From: Planctomycetota bacterium
GTDB taxonomy: Bacteria; Planctomycetota; GCA-002687715
Reading direction: 5' to 3'
Assembly (NCBI GenBank): GCA_009691765.1
Contig: SIAO01000004.1
Location: 180,916 to 244,915 of the forward strand
DNA length: 64,000 nt
Part shown: piece by piece, positions 34,919 to 43,553 of the stretch
Layout of the letters: each line of letters begins with the position of its first letter
Numbering within the stretch: position 1 is the first letter of the stretch
Notes under the pieces: model-generated
Databases searched by the model: none
Seen by the model: only the letters and a program-made list of their open reading frames with translations
What the model was told of the DNA's origin: nothing
Translations under genes and position numbers: made by a program

Positions 34919-35097
34919 CCCAACGGCTTCCATGAAGTCTGCGGGAGGCACGAACGATTTCCCCGATCGCGCCTGTGCTCCATGAGGCACGAACTTCGGA
35001 AATGTCGCTTGGGCTTGGTCCCGTAACCAGCACCTGTGGCGCATCCGATCAGCTGAGACCCCGGGCCGAGTGATTCCCCCCGGGGTCTCCTTTTTTT
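34919..35097 (+). ncRNA. Candidate structured non-coding RNA, about 180 nt
   Basis: There is no open reading frame of note between a strong promoter and a strong terminator. Internal pairings I can draw by hand are: CTTC-CAT-GAAG (34927-34937); GTGCTC/GAGGCAC around CAT near 34976-34990; an outer stem of TCGG (34996), ATG and CGC with GCG, CAT and CCGA (35039-35048), enclosing GCT-T-GGT/ACC-AGC (35013-35031). An 11-base direct repeat GAGGCACGAAC occurs at 34945 and 34984. It shows neither the SRP RNA apical motif nor tmRNA features, and it does not fold into the single long rod of 6S RNA. It could be a stand-alone sRNA or the leader of the FHA gene, starting 58 bases beyond its end. Confidence 0.62.
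35055..35097 (+). terminator. Strong intrinsic terminator
   Basis: GAGACCCCGGG (35055-35065) and CCCGGGGTCTC (35079-35089) pair perfectly over eleven bases around a 13-base loop. CTTTTTTT follows, with seven T at 35091-35097. This is a textbook Rho-independent terminator on the plus strand and would end the RNA that starts near 34919. Confidence 0.92.
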
Positions 35098-35155
35098 GCG
35101 GCCCATGCCGCAGCACTCAACACGCAACAGCGCATACCATCGGCCGCTGTCCAGC

Positions 35156-37138
35156 ATGCCCGCTTCGCGTTTCCAACTGCGTATCCGCAACGCGATCCTC
35201 GATGATCGCATCCTCACCCTCCATGAGGACGGCGCCATTGTCGGACGCGGTGATGCAGCTGCGATCCGACTCGAAGACAGCACCATCTCACGCTTCCATG
35301 CGCGGCTCGAGCCTGCGCTTAACCATGTGCTGGTGACAGACTTGGACAGCAGCAACGGCACGTTTGTAGATGAGGTGCGCATCACTGCTCCGTGCGCAGC
35401 TCGCGCTGGACAACAACTCCGCTTCGGCGCCGTGCGCTGTGAGTTGATCGATGCGCAACCAGTGGCCTCGAATTCAACCGTAGGAGGAGCAACACAAAAC
35501 CTCATTCCGCCACACAAGAGCGGACTTCGAATCGCGGGGCTCTGCCTCGGGATTGCAGCGCTCGCAGTCGCTGTGACTTATGAGGTGTTCGCTCCAACGG
35601 ATTTGGAAAACACAGATCCACGAACCGACCCCCAAAAAGCGCCGCTCATCCACGAAACCACACCCGCCGAGCGTCCGCCGGAGATTGCGGTACGTCCCGA
35701 CGAACTAGGTCCGACTGACCCAGTTGTAGAAGCAGAAACACCCACAGAGGAAGTGCTCAAACCGCCGCAAGCGACGGTCACGAACAAGGTCGTGGTGCGT
35801 GATGGTGCTGTGCACGAAGGCGAACTCATGCCTTCCGACGATTGCGAAGTTCTGCTCTTGCGCCCACACGCAGGCGGGCCGCCAGAGCGCTTGGATTCCG
35901 AAACTGTCGTCAGCATCGACGGCCGCACTTTCACAGCCGACTTCAGCGCCATCTACAAGGCTCGCGCTGCGAGAGCTCGGAATCCGACAGCACTGCGCGA
36001 ACTCATGCGCTGGTGCGACGAGCACAAGTTGGTGGCGGAGCAGCGACAGAGCGCGGAAGCCCTCACGCGCTTGCAACCCGATGCGCATGACGCGTGGGCA
36101 GTGCTCGGGCGATGCCGAGTGCGTGGGGAGCTTCTGGATCTGGCCGCTGTGCGCAAGCTTGGTCTACTCGATGCCAAGGACCGCTTGTTAGGTCCGCCAG
36201 ATGCTTGTCGCGCAGTGACGGCGCTCTACCTCGATCTGCTTCAGCGGCCCCCCATGCCAGAAGAGCTGAGCGATGCCTTGCATGTCACCGAGGACGTCGC
36301 GCTCGCTGCGATTCTGGGAAGCACCGAGTGCGCGCGAGCGCGCCTTGCGCAACTCGCGGAGCCGCTTGGCATTGGCGACCCGCCGGCAGAATTGGTGGCT
36401 GACCTGGCCAACGGTGCGCTCAGCACATCCGCAGCCATGCACAGACTTGCAGAAGCCGCCGTTGCTGCGAGTGCCGACAAGCAAGCCACGGCGGTGGCGT
36501 TGCTACGCATGTATCTGCCAGCGCCCCAATGCGACGACGCCGATCTGCGCATCGCTGCGGCGCGCATGTTGGGCGGCGAACGCGTCGCACTGTTCGGCGA
36601 TCGTGGCGCCTCCTCCTCGGACCTCTTGGGCATCCTTGCGAGACAGCCCGGCTTCTTCCGACGGCTGGTCGAATCCGAAGCGCGCCGCTGCCTCGGCAGC
36701 AGTCTCGATGCCGACAGCACGCGCAAGGCCATTTTTCGCGTCGCCGCTGATCCGAGTGCTTTGGCTGCTCTCCGACGCGAATGGATTTCCTCGCCGCTGC
36801 GCAAAAACAGCGCAGTGCGCGTGATGTCAGCGGAGCAAGCCGCTGCAAGCACGATCGTGTACGGCCTCGAACGCTTGCCCGCCACAGGCGAAGCAGCGAA
36901 GCTCGCGAGCGAACTGCACGCTATCGCTGGCGAAGGCAGTGCCACACTGTTGGCGCTGCTCCTCCCCTTACACGTTCCGCCTGACGAAACTGCATGGAAT
37001 GATTTCCTCAAGCGTTGCCGCCAGCGCCCTGCAAGCGAAGCGGAACTGGCGCTATTCCGCGCCACACCAGCAGAGCAGCGCGCTGCGTTGGTCGCCGCAG
37101 TGCTGCACACGCAAGTCTCGGAAAGCTACGGCCCATGA
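35156..37138 (+). CDS. FHA-domain membrane protein
   Basis: 660 residues from ATG 35156; a start at 35105 is possible, and neither has a clear ribosome binding site. The FHA domain occupies about residues 1-100, with G30-R31, S45-R-F-H48 and SSNGT (65-69), the phosphothreonine-binding residues. A membrane helix (GLRIAGLCLGIAALAVAV, 123-140) and a Pro/Glu/Thr-rich linker follow. The C-terminal part includes ALYLDLLQRPPMPEELSDAL, like the helical unit common in planctomycete DUF1549-type proteins. The protein likely links Ser/Thr kinase signalling to the envelope. It sits just after the structured RNA and its terminator, and overlaps the next gene by four bases. Confidence 0.8.
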   Translation: MPASRFQLRIRNAILDDRILTLHEDGAIVGRGDAAAIRLEDSTISRFHARLEPALNHVLVTDLDSSNGTFVDEVRITAPCAARAGQQLRFGAVRCELIDAQPVASNSTVGGATQNLIPPHKSGLRIAGLCLGIAALAVAVTYEVFAPTDLENTDPRTDPQKAPLIHETTPAERPPEIAVRPDELGPTDPVVEAETPTEEVLKPPQATVTNKVVVRDGAVHEGELMPSDDCEVLLLRPHAGGPPERLDSETVVSIDGRTFTADFSAIYKARAARARNPTALRELMRWCDEHKLVAEQRQSAEALTRLQPDAHDAWAVLGRCRVRGELLDLAAVRKLGLLDAKDRLLGPPDACRAVTALYLDLLQRPPMPEELSDALHVTEDVALAAILGSTECARARLAQLAEPLGIGDPPAELVADLANGALSTSAAMHRLAEAAVAASADKQATAVALLRMYLPAPQCDDADLRIAAARMLGGERVALFGDRGASSSDLLGILARQPGFFRRLVESEARRCLGSSLDADSTRKAIFRVAADPSALAALRREWISSPLRKNSAVRVMSAEQAAASTIVYGLERLPATGEAAKLASELHAIAGEGSATLLALLLPLHVPPDETAWNDFLKRCRQRPASEAELALFRATPAEQRAALVAAVLHTQVSESYGP

Positions 37139-38043
37139 TTGCCCTCGATCGCAGACAAGCTCTTGGCGTAAGCGTCGCACTGCTCGCAGCACTGCTGTCG
37201 AAGACAACCAGTGCCACGCCCCGTCTCGTGTTGGTTGTCACTCAAGACACCACCCCGGAAGAACTGCAGCGCTTGCCAGCGTGGAAGGAACTCGCGGCTG
37301 TCGGCAGCAGCTATGCGACCGCCAAAGCTCCGGCCAGCGACCGCGTTGCTCAGCTGCACGCCTTGCTCTGTGGCACGGATGGTGTGGCGCAGTCTCTTGC
37401 AGAACTCGCGCTGCGTGCCGGACTGACTTGCCCACTGATCGCAGCGGGTCCTGTGGAAGAGCTCAACGAGATCGTGCCCGCGAACCTCGCGGCGCCGCGC
37501 TTCTCGAGTCAAGGCCTCAGCCGCACTTCACTGCGCGGTGGAATGCCAGCGAACCCGTCGTTCGAAGCGGCTTTGCGCAGCATGGGACGCTCGAGCGCAA
37601 GCGTGGCTGCGAGCCTCGCACTGCAAGGGCTCATCGCGAAGGGCATACAAGATCCCGGTGACGGCGCAGACAAATTGGTGTTCACAGCCACGCTCGCTGC
37701 AGACACCCTTTCACAACGCCTCGAAGCCCCGTTGAGCGTGCTTGTGCTGCAGGCGCCCGCTGAAGGGCGGCCGCAGTGGTTTGCCGGACTCAACCGAGGA
37801 CTCGCTGCGTTCCATGCGCCAGGCCAAGGTGCTTCCGTGGTCATCGCGGGACTGCCGCGCGCCCTCGCTACCGACAGAGAACTGCCCCGCATGGCGCTCT
37901 TGTTCTCTGGTCCCGCCTTCAAGCGCCTAGGCGTCGTTCGCGCGGGTGGCAGCGCGCTCGATGTCGCACCAACGCTCGCGCATGCACTTGGCCTCAAACT
38001 CTCCGCAACACGTGGCAATGTCTTGCGCGCTGTCCTTGCCTGA
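37135..38043 (+). CDS. Sulfatase/alkaline-phosphatase-fold protein lacking active-site residues
   Basis: 302 residues from ATG 37135, which overlaps the FHA stop (ATGA). A Tat-like or Sec signal (RRQALGVSVALLAALLSKTTSA) starts the protein. The outline is that of sulfatase-like proteins: RLVLVVTQDT at the start and ALDVAPTLAHALGLKL near the end, which corresponds to the usual DIAPTIL.LLG. However, the nucleophile segment reads APASDRVAQL where CxPSR is expected, and the metal-binding DD pair is missing; the length is also only about two thirds of normal. This suggests an inactive or shortened relative. DUF1501-type proteins are another candidate. It is the middle gene of an apparent FHA/this/M28 run. 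Confidence 0.68.
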   Translation: MIALDRRQALGVSVALLAALLSKTTSATPRLVLVVTQDTTPEELQRLPAWKELAAVGSSYATAKAPASDRVAQLHALLCGTDGVAQSLAELALRAGLTCPLIAAGPVEELNEIVPANLAAPRFSSQGLSRTSLRGGMPANPSFEAALRSMGRSSASVAASLALQGLIAKGIQDPGDGADKLVFTATLAADTLSQRLEAPLSVLVLQAPAEGRPQWFAGLNRGLAAFHAPGQGASVVIAGLPRALATDRELPRMALLFSGPAFKRLGVVRAGGSALDVAPTLAHALGLKLSATRGNVLRAVLA

Positions 38044-38075
38044 GCATCATGCACCGCCATCGACGTGCTGCGATC

Positions 38076-40145
38076 ATGAAGCCCACACTCACGACACTGC
38101 TGCTCTTGTTGCTCGCTACGAGTTGCGCCGACAGTGTGGCCCGCGGCCCTGACGCGAATTTGCCCGCAACCCGCGGTGTTTCTCCATCCGCCGAACCCCT
38201 GCTCAAAACGGCTCTGGAACGCATACGTCAGAACGCAAGTCCGACGCGTTGTCTTGCGCATTTGAAATCCATCAGCGCAAACAATCGCCTCGCTGGCAGC
38301 GCTGAATCACGGCTTGCGGCGCTGTACGTGCAGCAGCAGTTCCTGTTGCATGGCCTCAGCACACGCATCGAAGAACACGAAGTGCTGCTGCCTTGGCCGA
38401 CAGAAGCGACTGTCGAGATGATCGCGCCGTTCGCTTGGAAAGCCACGCTTTCTGAGCAGACGCTTCCGGACGAGATCGACGCGCCGCAATCGGCGCTGCC
38501 GTTGCCGCTACTCGCGTTTTCTCCTGACACAGATGTCACTGGCCGTGTGGTCTATCTCAACCGTGGCCTTGAAGCGGACTACGCGGCGCTCGCGCCACTC
38601 AAGTTGAATCTGCGCGGGGCCATCGGCGTCGTGCGCTATGGCGGCAGCTATCGCGGCACCAAAGTGCGGCTCGCAGCAGAGCACGGACTGGCCGCGCTGT
38701 TGCTCTACTGTGATCCTCAAGATGACGGCTGGGTGCGCGGTGACGTGTGGCCACTCGGCCCCTGGCGTCCGCCACAGTCACTGCAACGCGGTTCCGCTCT
38801 CGATATCGGGACGATCATGGGCGATCCGCTCACGCCCGGCGTGGCAGCGCTGCCCGGTGCACAGCGTATCAATCTGCAAGAAGCGCCAGGCATTCCAGCC
38901 ATCGCAGGAATCGCACTGAACGCCACCGATGCAGGCACCCTGCTCGCTGCTCTTGGCGGGCCGGCCGTTCCCGCGGGCTTCCAAGGCGCCTTGCCCTTCA
39001 CCTACCACGTTGGTGGTGATGCCAAGGTCACGTTGCGACTGACGGCACGCTCAGACTGGCAAACACGCACCATTCAAAACGTGATCGCTGAAGTGCGCGG
39101 CACATTGGATCCACAGAGCAGCATCATGCTGTGCGCGCATCGCGACGCTTGGGGCCAAGGTGGTGCGGACAACGCTGCTGGAACGGCCACCCTGCTCGAA
39201 TGCGCGGAGCTCATCGGACGCTTGAACACGCAAGGGTTGCGCCCAGCGCGCAGCATCACTTTTTGCTCTTTCGACGCCGAGGAGTTCGGCATCATCGGTA
39301 GTGCCGAATACGCAGAGGCGCACGAGCGCGCACTGCACGGCGGACAAGCGCTGTGCATCAACCTCGATGCCTGTGTCACTGGCCCCGAGTTCAGCGTCAG
39401 TGGCGCTCCTGAAACGGGCCATTTCGTGCGCACGGCGCTCGCGGGACGGAACGATGGAGCGACATGGAAACCACGCATGCAGGGCGGCGGCTCTGATTTC
39501 GCACCATTCTTGCAACGCTTCGGCACCCCAGCGCTCAGCGTGAATTCGGAAGGGCCTTACGGGGTTTATCACTCCGCCTACGACACCTATGCGTGGATGA
39601 AGCGCTTCGGTGATCCTGAAGGTCGCAACATGAGCGCCGTGGCTTGCGCCAGTGCATGCATCGCTTGGGCCGCAGCAGATTCGACGTTGCTTGCCGTCGA
39701 TGTGTTGGCCCACGCCGATTGGATCGCAACCGAAGTGCGCAGCGTGAGCACGGGCTTGAGTGCTGCAGAGCAGACGGAACTCCAAACCGCCGTCGCTGTA
39801 CTGCAAAGCGCGGCAACGGTGCTGGCCGCGCGCATCGCGAGCGCCTCGGCCAGCGACCCAGACCCCACACGCCTCATCGGAGCCAACCGATTATTGGCGA
39901 CTCTGCCGCGTGCCCTGCTGCAAACGGACATGGAGGCTGGCCGCCCTGGCTATCGCCATGTCCTCGTTGGAGTGGATCCGGCTGACGGCTACAGCGCTCT
40001 CAGCCTGCCGACGCTACGTGCGGCGCAAAAGCTGGCCCCCGGACCAGCGCGGCAGCGTGCCGTCGAAATCGTGCTTCACACTTTGCAAAGAGCGGCTGCG
40101 GCGCAGCAACAAGCGGCGTTCGCTATCGAACGCGCACTGCGCTGA
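38076..40145 (+). CDS. M28 glutamate-carboxypeptidase-II-like lipoprotein
   Basis: 689 residues from ATG 38076 (ATG 38049 in frame is possible; neither has a good ribosome binding site). A lipoprotein signal ends at LLLLLLATSC. A protease-associated domain (GAIGVVRYGGSYRG..VRLAAEHGLAALLLYCDP) is inserted before the M28 catalytic part. Zinc ligands and catalytic residues are visible: AHRDAWGQGGADNAAG (His, Asp), FDAEEFG (Glu pair), NLDACV (Asp) and YHSAYDT (His). The C-terminal helices (DPTRLIGANRLLATLPRALL) match the transferrin-receptor-like dimerisation domain. The family removes C-terminal Glu or Asp from peptides. The protein would be anchored in the outer or inner membrane facing the periplasm. 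Confidence 0.9.
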   Translation: MKPTLTTLLLLLLATSCADSVARGPDANLPATRGVSPSAEPLLKTALERIRQNASPTRCLAHLKSISANNRLAGSAESRLAALYVQQQFLLHGLSTRIEEHEVLLPWPTEATVEMIAPFAWKATLSEQTLPDEIDAPQSALPLPLLAFSPDTDVTGRVVYLNRGLEADYAALAPLKLNLRGAIGVVRYGGSYRGTKVRLAAEHGLAALLLYCDPQDDGWVRGDVWPLGPWRPPQSLQRGSALDIGTIMGDPLTPGVAALPGAQRINLQEAPGIPAIAGIALNATDAGTLLAALGGPAVPAGFQGALPFTYHVGGDAKVTLRLTARSDWQTRTIQNVIAEVRGTLDPQSSIMLCAHRDAWGQGGADNAAGTATLLECAELIGRLNTQGLRPARSITFCSFDAEEFGIIGSAEYAEAHERALHGGQALCINLDACVTGPEFSVSGAPETGHFVRTALAGRNDGATWKPRMQGGGSDFAPFLQRFGTPALSVNSEGPYGVYHSAYDTYAWMKRFGDPEGRNMSAVACASACIAWAAADSTLLAVDVLAHADWIATEVRSVSTGLSAAEQTELQTAVAVLQSAATVLAARIASASASDPDPTRLIGANRLLATLPRALLQTDMEAGRPGYRHVLVGVDPADGYSALSLPTLRAAQKLAPGPARQRAVEIVLHTLQRAAAAQQQAAFAIERALR

Positions 40146-40163
40146 TTTTCTTTGCGCCGCGCT

Positions 40164-41207
40164 CTAAACCACGAGCGCGCGCTGTTCTTCGCGCGACAAC
40201 GAAAGCAACAGCGGTTCTGAACTCTTTTGCCGACGCACGAAATCATCCCGGCACTTCAATCCTTGCCAGCGCTCCTCGATCAGCACCTGTGCCACGGACC
40301 CGCCCAGGGATTCTCCCGGACCAAGCAACACCAGCGCCTCCGGTGCGTACTCACGCAAGATCACGCGCACAGAGTTAGTGAAATCGTAGGTCTGCGTGAC
40401 TTGCGTCGCGAGGGTGTATTGCAGCAGCTCTTCGCGCTTCGACGTGCGCGGGCGGAAAACTGCTCCACGCCCATCCACCAAAGGAACGCGTGGTGCGGAC
40501 CAGCAGAGCTTGGAGAATTGAAGCAACGCCTTGCGACTCGTGGGCTCCATGAGCGCTGTGTGAAACGCGCTATGACCCAGAAGTTGGAAGGGATAGTCGC
40601 GTTCGCCCGAACAACTCTTCGGCAACAGCGCCAGCAAATGCTTCACAGCGGCGTCGTCACCGGCCAAGATCATCGTGCCGCCGAGACGAATGCTGATCGC
40701 AGCAGTGTGACCTTCGCGCTGGACTTGTCGCAATGCTTGCTCGACCTGCGCAGCGTCTTCCACTGATGGACGCCATGCAGCGTCGCAGATGGGCACAACA
40801 ACCTGCCCGCCCACCACGCCGGCGCTCTGAAACGAACCCATGCCATCAGCGAGGCTGAATGCCGCCGTGATGTCGAGGGCGCCAGAGACCGCCAAGGCGC
40901 TGTAAAAACCCATCGAATTGCCGCCGACCGCAAGCACTTCAAGGTCTGCGCGCAGAACTGCTGCGTCCATCAGCGTTCCTGCAAAAATCAGCGCCGCCGC
41001 GTTTTCACCTGCAAGGTGTTGCGCAGAAAAACGCTCCGCCGCATCCAAAGTGCTCACAGTCGTCTTGCGCGCAGCGGTACGCAGCGCATCACACTGCTGC
41101 AGCACGGCCTTCTGCCGCGCGTCCGCAGCGGCAAGACGCGCAAGACTTCCAAGTTCAGCGCGCGCATAGGAACCACGCCCAGGACAAATCAGCGCCACCC
41201 GCTTCAC
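40164..41207 (-). CDS. FabD-like acyltransferase with altered carboxylate-binding residue
   Basis: 347 residues from GTG 41207, with a strong ribosome binding site (GGAGGTG) and a four-base overlap with the E1 gene. The fold pattern is that of malonyl-CoA:ACP transacylases: VALICPGRGSY at the start, GGNSMGFYSALAVSGALD (nucleophile Ser98 in GxSxG), and LLGHSAFHTALM (His216). In FabD the motif RGKFMQ supplies the Arg that binds the malonyl carboxylate. The corresponding stretch here is DGMGSFQ, with no Arg. So this enzyme probably transfers a non-carboxylated acyl group. Its partner gene makes branched acyl groups, which fits, but this is inference. Confidence 0.75.
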   Translation of the reverse strand: MKRVALICPGRGSYARAELGSLARLAAADARQKAVLQQCDALRTAARKTTVSTLDAAERFSAQHLAGENAAALIFAGTLMDAAVLRADLEVLAVGGNSMGFYSALAVSGALDITAAFSLADGMGSFQSAGVVGGQVVVPICDAAWRPSVEDAAQVEQALRQVQREGHTAAISIRLGGTMILAGDDAAVKHLLALLPKSCSGERDYPFQLLGHSAFHTALMEPTSRKALLQFSKLCWSAPRVPLVDGRGAVFRPRTSKREELLQYTLATQVTQTYDFTNSVRVILREYAPEALVLLGPGESLGGSVAQVLIEERWQGLKCRDDFVRRQKSSEPLLLSLSREEQRALVV

Positions 41208-43468
41208 GCAACACCTCCGCGCGCCGCCGACACGAGGCGTAGTGCGGCTGTGAAGATCCCGTCTTCGCTGGGCAAAACGGTGTTGGCGGCCGGCCCAAGC
41301 GGCGTGTAGGTGTCCTCCGCACAAACGGTGAAAACACGCGGCATGTTCTCTTGCAACTCTTCGAGCAACACCGCAGCGACGGATTCATGCACGCCGCCAC
41401 TGCGCCGACCCTCATCGACGATCAGCACACGCCCCGCGCGGCGCGCTTCCGCCACGATCGTGGCGCGGTCCAAAGGACGCAGCCAACGCAGATCCAACAC
41501 ACGCACGCTGCAACCACGTTCCTTGCGCAAGCGCCGTGCTGCCCGCAAGGACAGCCACACACCGTTGCCGTAGGTGATAACGCAGATGTCTGCTCCCTCG
41601 CCATCAGCGTGGACACGTGCTGAACCGATCGCCGCCGACTCGCCAGGAGCGGGATAGCTCGTCAACCACAAACCGTCACCGTCGGCGTAAAGGTCTTTGG
41701 TCATGTACAGCGCGATGGGCTCGAGGAACGCGACCACCGCACCGTTCACGCGCGCCGCAGCATGAGCGGTGCGCAGCATGAGGACGGCATCATCACCACG
41801 GCAAGGCAGCGCCACCACAAGACCGGGAATGTCACGCACCACCGCCGTGCTGCTGTCATTGTGAAAGTGCCCGCCAAAGCCCTTCTGGTATCCAAGCGCT
41901 GCGATGCGTACGACCATCGGATTGCGGAAGGCGCCCTTGCTGAAGAACTGCAACGAACATGCCTCTCCGCGCAACTGGTCTTCGGCGTTGTGCAAATACG
42001 CGAGGTACTGAATTTCCGGCATGGTCACGAAACCCAAATGCGCCGCGCCGACAGCAAGGCCGAGGATGCTCGTTTCATCGAGCAGCGTGTTGAACACGCG
42101 ACCATCTCCGAAAGTCTCCGCGAGTCCGCTGGTGACGTGATACACGCCGCCTTTGCGGGCAACATCTTCGCCAAACAGCAACGTAGCCGGGTCTTTCAGC
42201 AGCACTTCGTGCAGCACTCGATTCAACTGCACCGCCAAATGTCGCGGGCGATCGCTCAGTTCAGGCAGCACCTCGCCCGCGGGCAATTGCGCGAGGCGCA
42301 TGGCAGGCTCTGCCACGCGAGCAGCCTCTGCCGCAATCGCTGCGCTATCAAGCGGAGCCAGCGGTGCGATCACCTCTGCGGCGCTCATGAGCTTGGGACG
42401 GCTTGCAGCCTCACGCGCAGCAGCAGCCACGCGACGGCGCACAGATTCGTACTGCTCGCGTAGACCCGCAGGCGTGTCCAACCCGAGTGCAAGAATCATG
42501 CGCGCACTGGCCACCAAAGGATCCACCGCTTCTGTAGCTTCAATATCTGCACGCGTTCGGTACTCACTCTCTACATCGCTACCAGCGTGCCCGAGCAACC
42601 GCACCGTGCGCAAATGCAAGAACACAGGACGACGTCGCGTACGACAATGCTCGACCGCTTCCTGCGCCGCATCGAAAGCCGACTGCAAATCCAGTCCATC
42701 GCCGGCCACATAGTGGATGCCGGGATGCGCGCTCATGCGCTTTGCAATCCAACCTTGCGGCGTACGCACGCTGATGCCGATGCCGTTGTCTTCGCACACG
42801 AACAACAGTGGCAACGGCAAATGCTGATGCGCGCACCAAGCCGCTGTGTTGAACGAACCTTGCGCCACGTTGTGGTTGCTGCCGGCATCACCGAAATTGC
42901 AAAGCACGATGGAATCAACTGGGATCGGAAGTGGCAGGCCCAAAGCGCGCGCGCGTTCGATGCCGAAAGCGCAGCCAAGAGACTTGGGCAAATGCGAAGC
43001 AATGGTGCTGGTTTGCGGCGGCACCCACTGCGTTGGTGAACCGAAAACTTTGTGCCTACCGCCAGAGACGGGGTCGTCGCTCGAAGCCACCAACGAGAGC
43101 AACACATCGAAGATCGGTGTAGCGCCCGGTCGTTGACGCGCGCGCTCCACCATCAGTGCGCCACTGCGGTAATGCAAAAATGCAGGATCTGTCTCGCGCA
43201 CGAGCCGCCCCAACACAACATTGCCTTCGTGCCCGCTGCTCCCGATTGTGTAGAAACCCTCGTTGCGACGCTTCAGTTCGCGCGCTTCAAGATCGAGGTG
43301 ACGCGCCACAACCTGCGATTCGAAAAGTTCGAGCAACATGCGTCCCGTGAGCGAACTCGTGGGGGCGAGTGGAGCATCCAGTGCAGGCGCGGACCCACAT
43401 GGCAAGGGCGTGCTCTCGAGCGCCGCGAGAAACGCTGCATCGAGAAGTTTGGAACGATCTACCGCCAT
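41204..43468 (-). CDS. Fused alpha/beta 2-oxoisovalerate (branched-chain 2-oxoacid) dehydrogenase E1
   Basis: 754 residues combining both E1 subunits. The alpha part (about 45-390) has the TPP motif GDAGSNHNVAQ (193) with EDNG at 223-226, and GHAGSDVESEYR, the phosphorylation-loop region. The beta part (about 410-750) begins LNRVLHEVLLKDPATLLFGEDVARKGGV and contains NTLLDETSILGLAVGAA, PEIQYLAYLHNAEDQLRGE and GVHESVAAVL. Together they decarboxylate branched 2-oxoacids onto E2 lipoate. No E2 or E3 gene is in the window. Such fusions occur in Bacteroidetes and PVC bacteria. It is coupled to the acyltransferase gene by a four-base overlap. Confidence 0.92.
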   Translation of the reverse strand: MAVDRSKLLDAAFLAALESTPLPCGSAPALDAPLAPTSSLTGRMLLELFESQVVARHLDLEARELKRRNEGFYTIGSSGHEGNVVLGRLVRETDPAFLHYRSGALMVERARQRPGATPIFDVLLSLVASSDDPVSGGRHKVFGSPTQWVPPQTSTIASHLPKSLGCAFGIERARALGLPLPIPVDSIVLCNFGDAGSNHNVAQGSFNTAAWCAHQHLPLPLLFVCEDNGIGISVRTPQGWIAKRMSAHPGIHYVAGDGLDLQSAFDAAQEAVEHCRTRRRPVFLHLRTVRLLGHAGSDVESEYRTRADIEATEAVDPLVASARMILALGLDTPAGLREQYESVRRRVAAAAREAASRPKLMSAAEVIAPLAPLDSAAIAAEAARVAEPAMRLAQLPAGEVLPELSDRPRHLAVQLNRVLHEVLLKDPATLLFGEDVARKGGVYHVTSGLAETFGDGRVFNTLLDETSILGLAVGAAHLGFVTMPEIQYLAYLHNAEDQLRGEACSLQFFSKGAFRNPMVVRIAALGYQKGFGGHFHNDSSTAVVRDIPGLVVALPCRGDDAVLMLRTAHAAARVNGAVVAFLEPIALYMTKDLYADGDGLWLTSYPAPGESAAIGSARVHADGEGADICVITYGNGVWLSLRAARRLRKERGCSVRVLDLRWLRPLDRATIVAEARRAGRVLIVDEGRRSGGVHESVAAVLLEELQENMPRVFTVCAEDTYTPLGPAANTVLPSEDGIFTAALRLVSAARGGVA

Positions 43469-43553
43469 GTCCGCGCAGGATAGCGAACCGGACGGAAATC
43501 TTCAGGTGCTTCCCCCACGGCTACGATGCGCGCGTACCTGGGAGCCGAAACGC

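Noticed and set aside
34919..35097. 6S RNA, SRP RNA or tmRNA
   Set aside because: 6S would need one long irregular rod pairing the two ends, SRP needs the conserved GGAAGG apical motif, and tmRNA needs a tag frame and an acceptor end. None is present.
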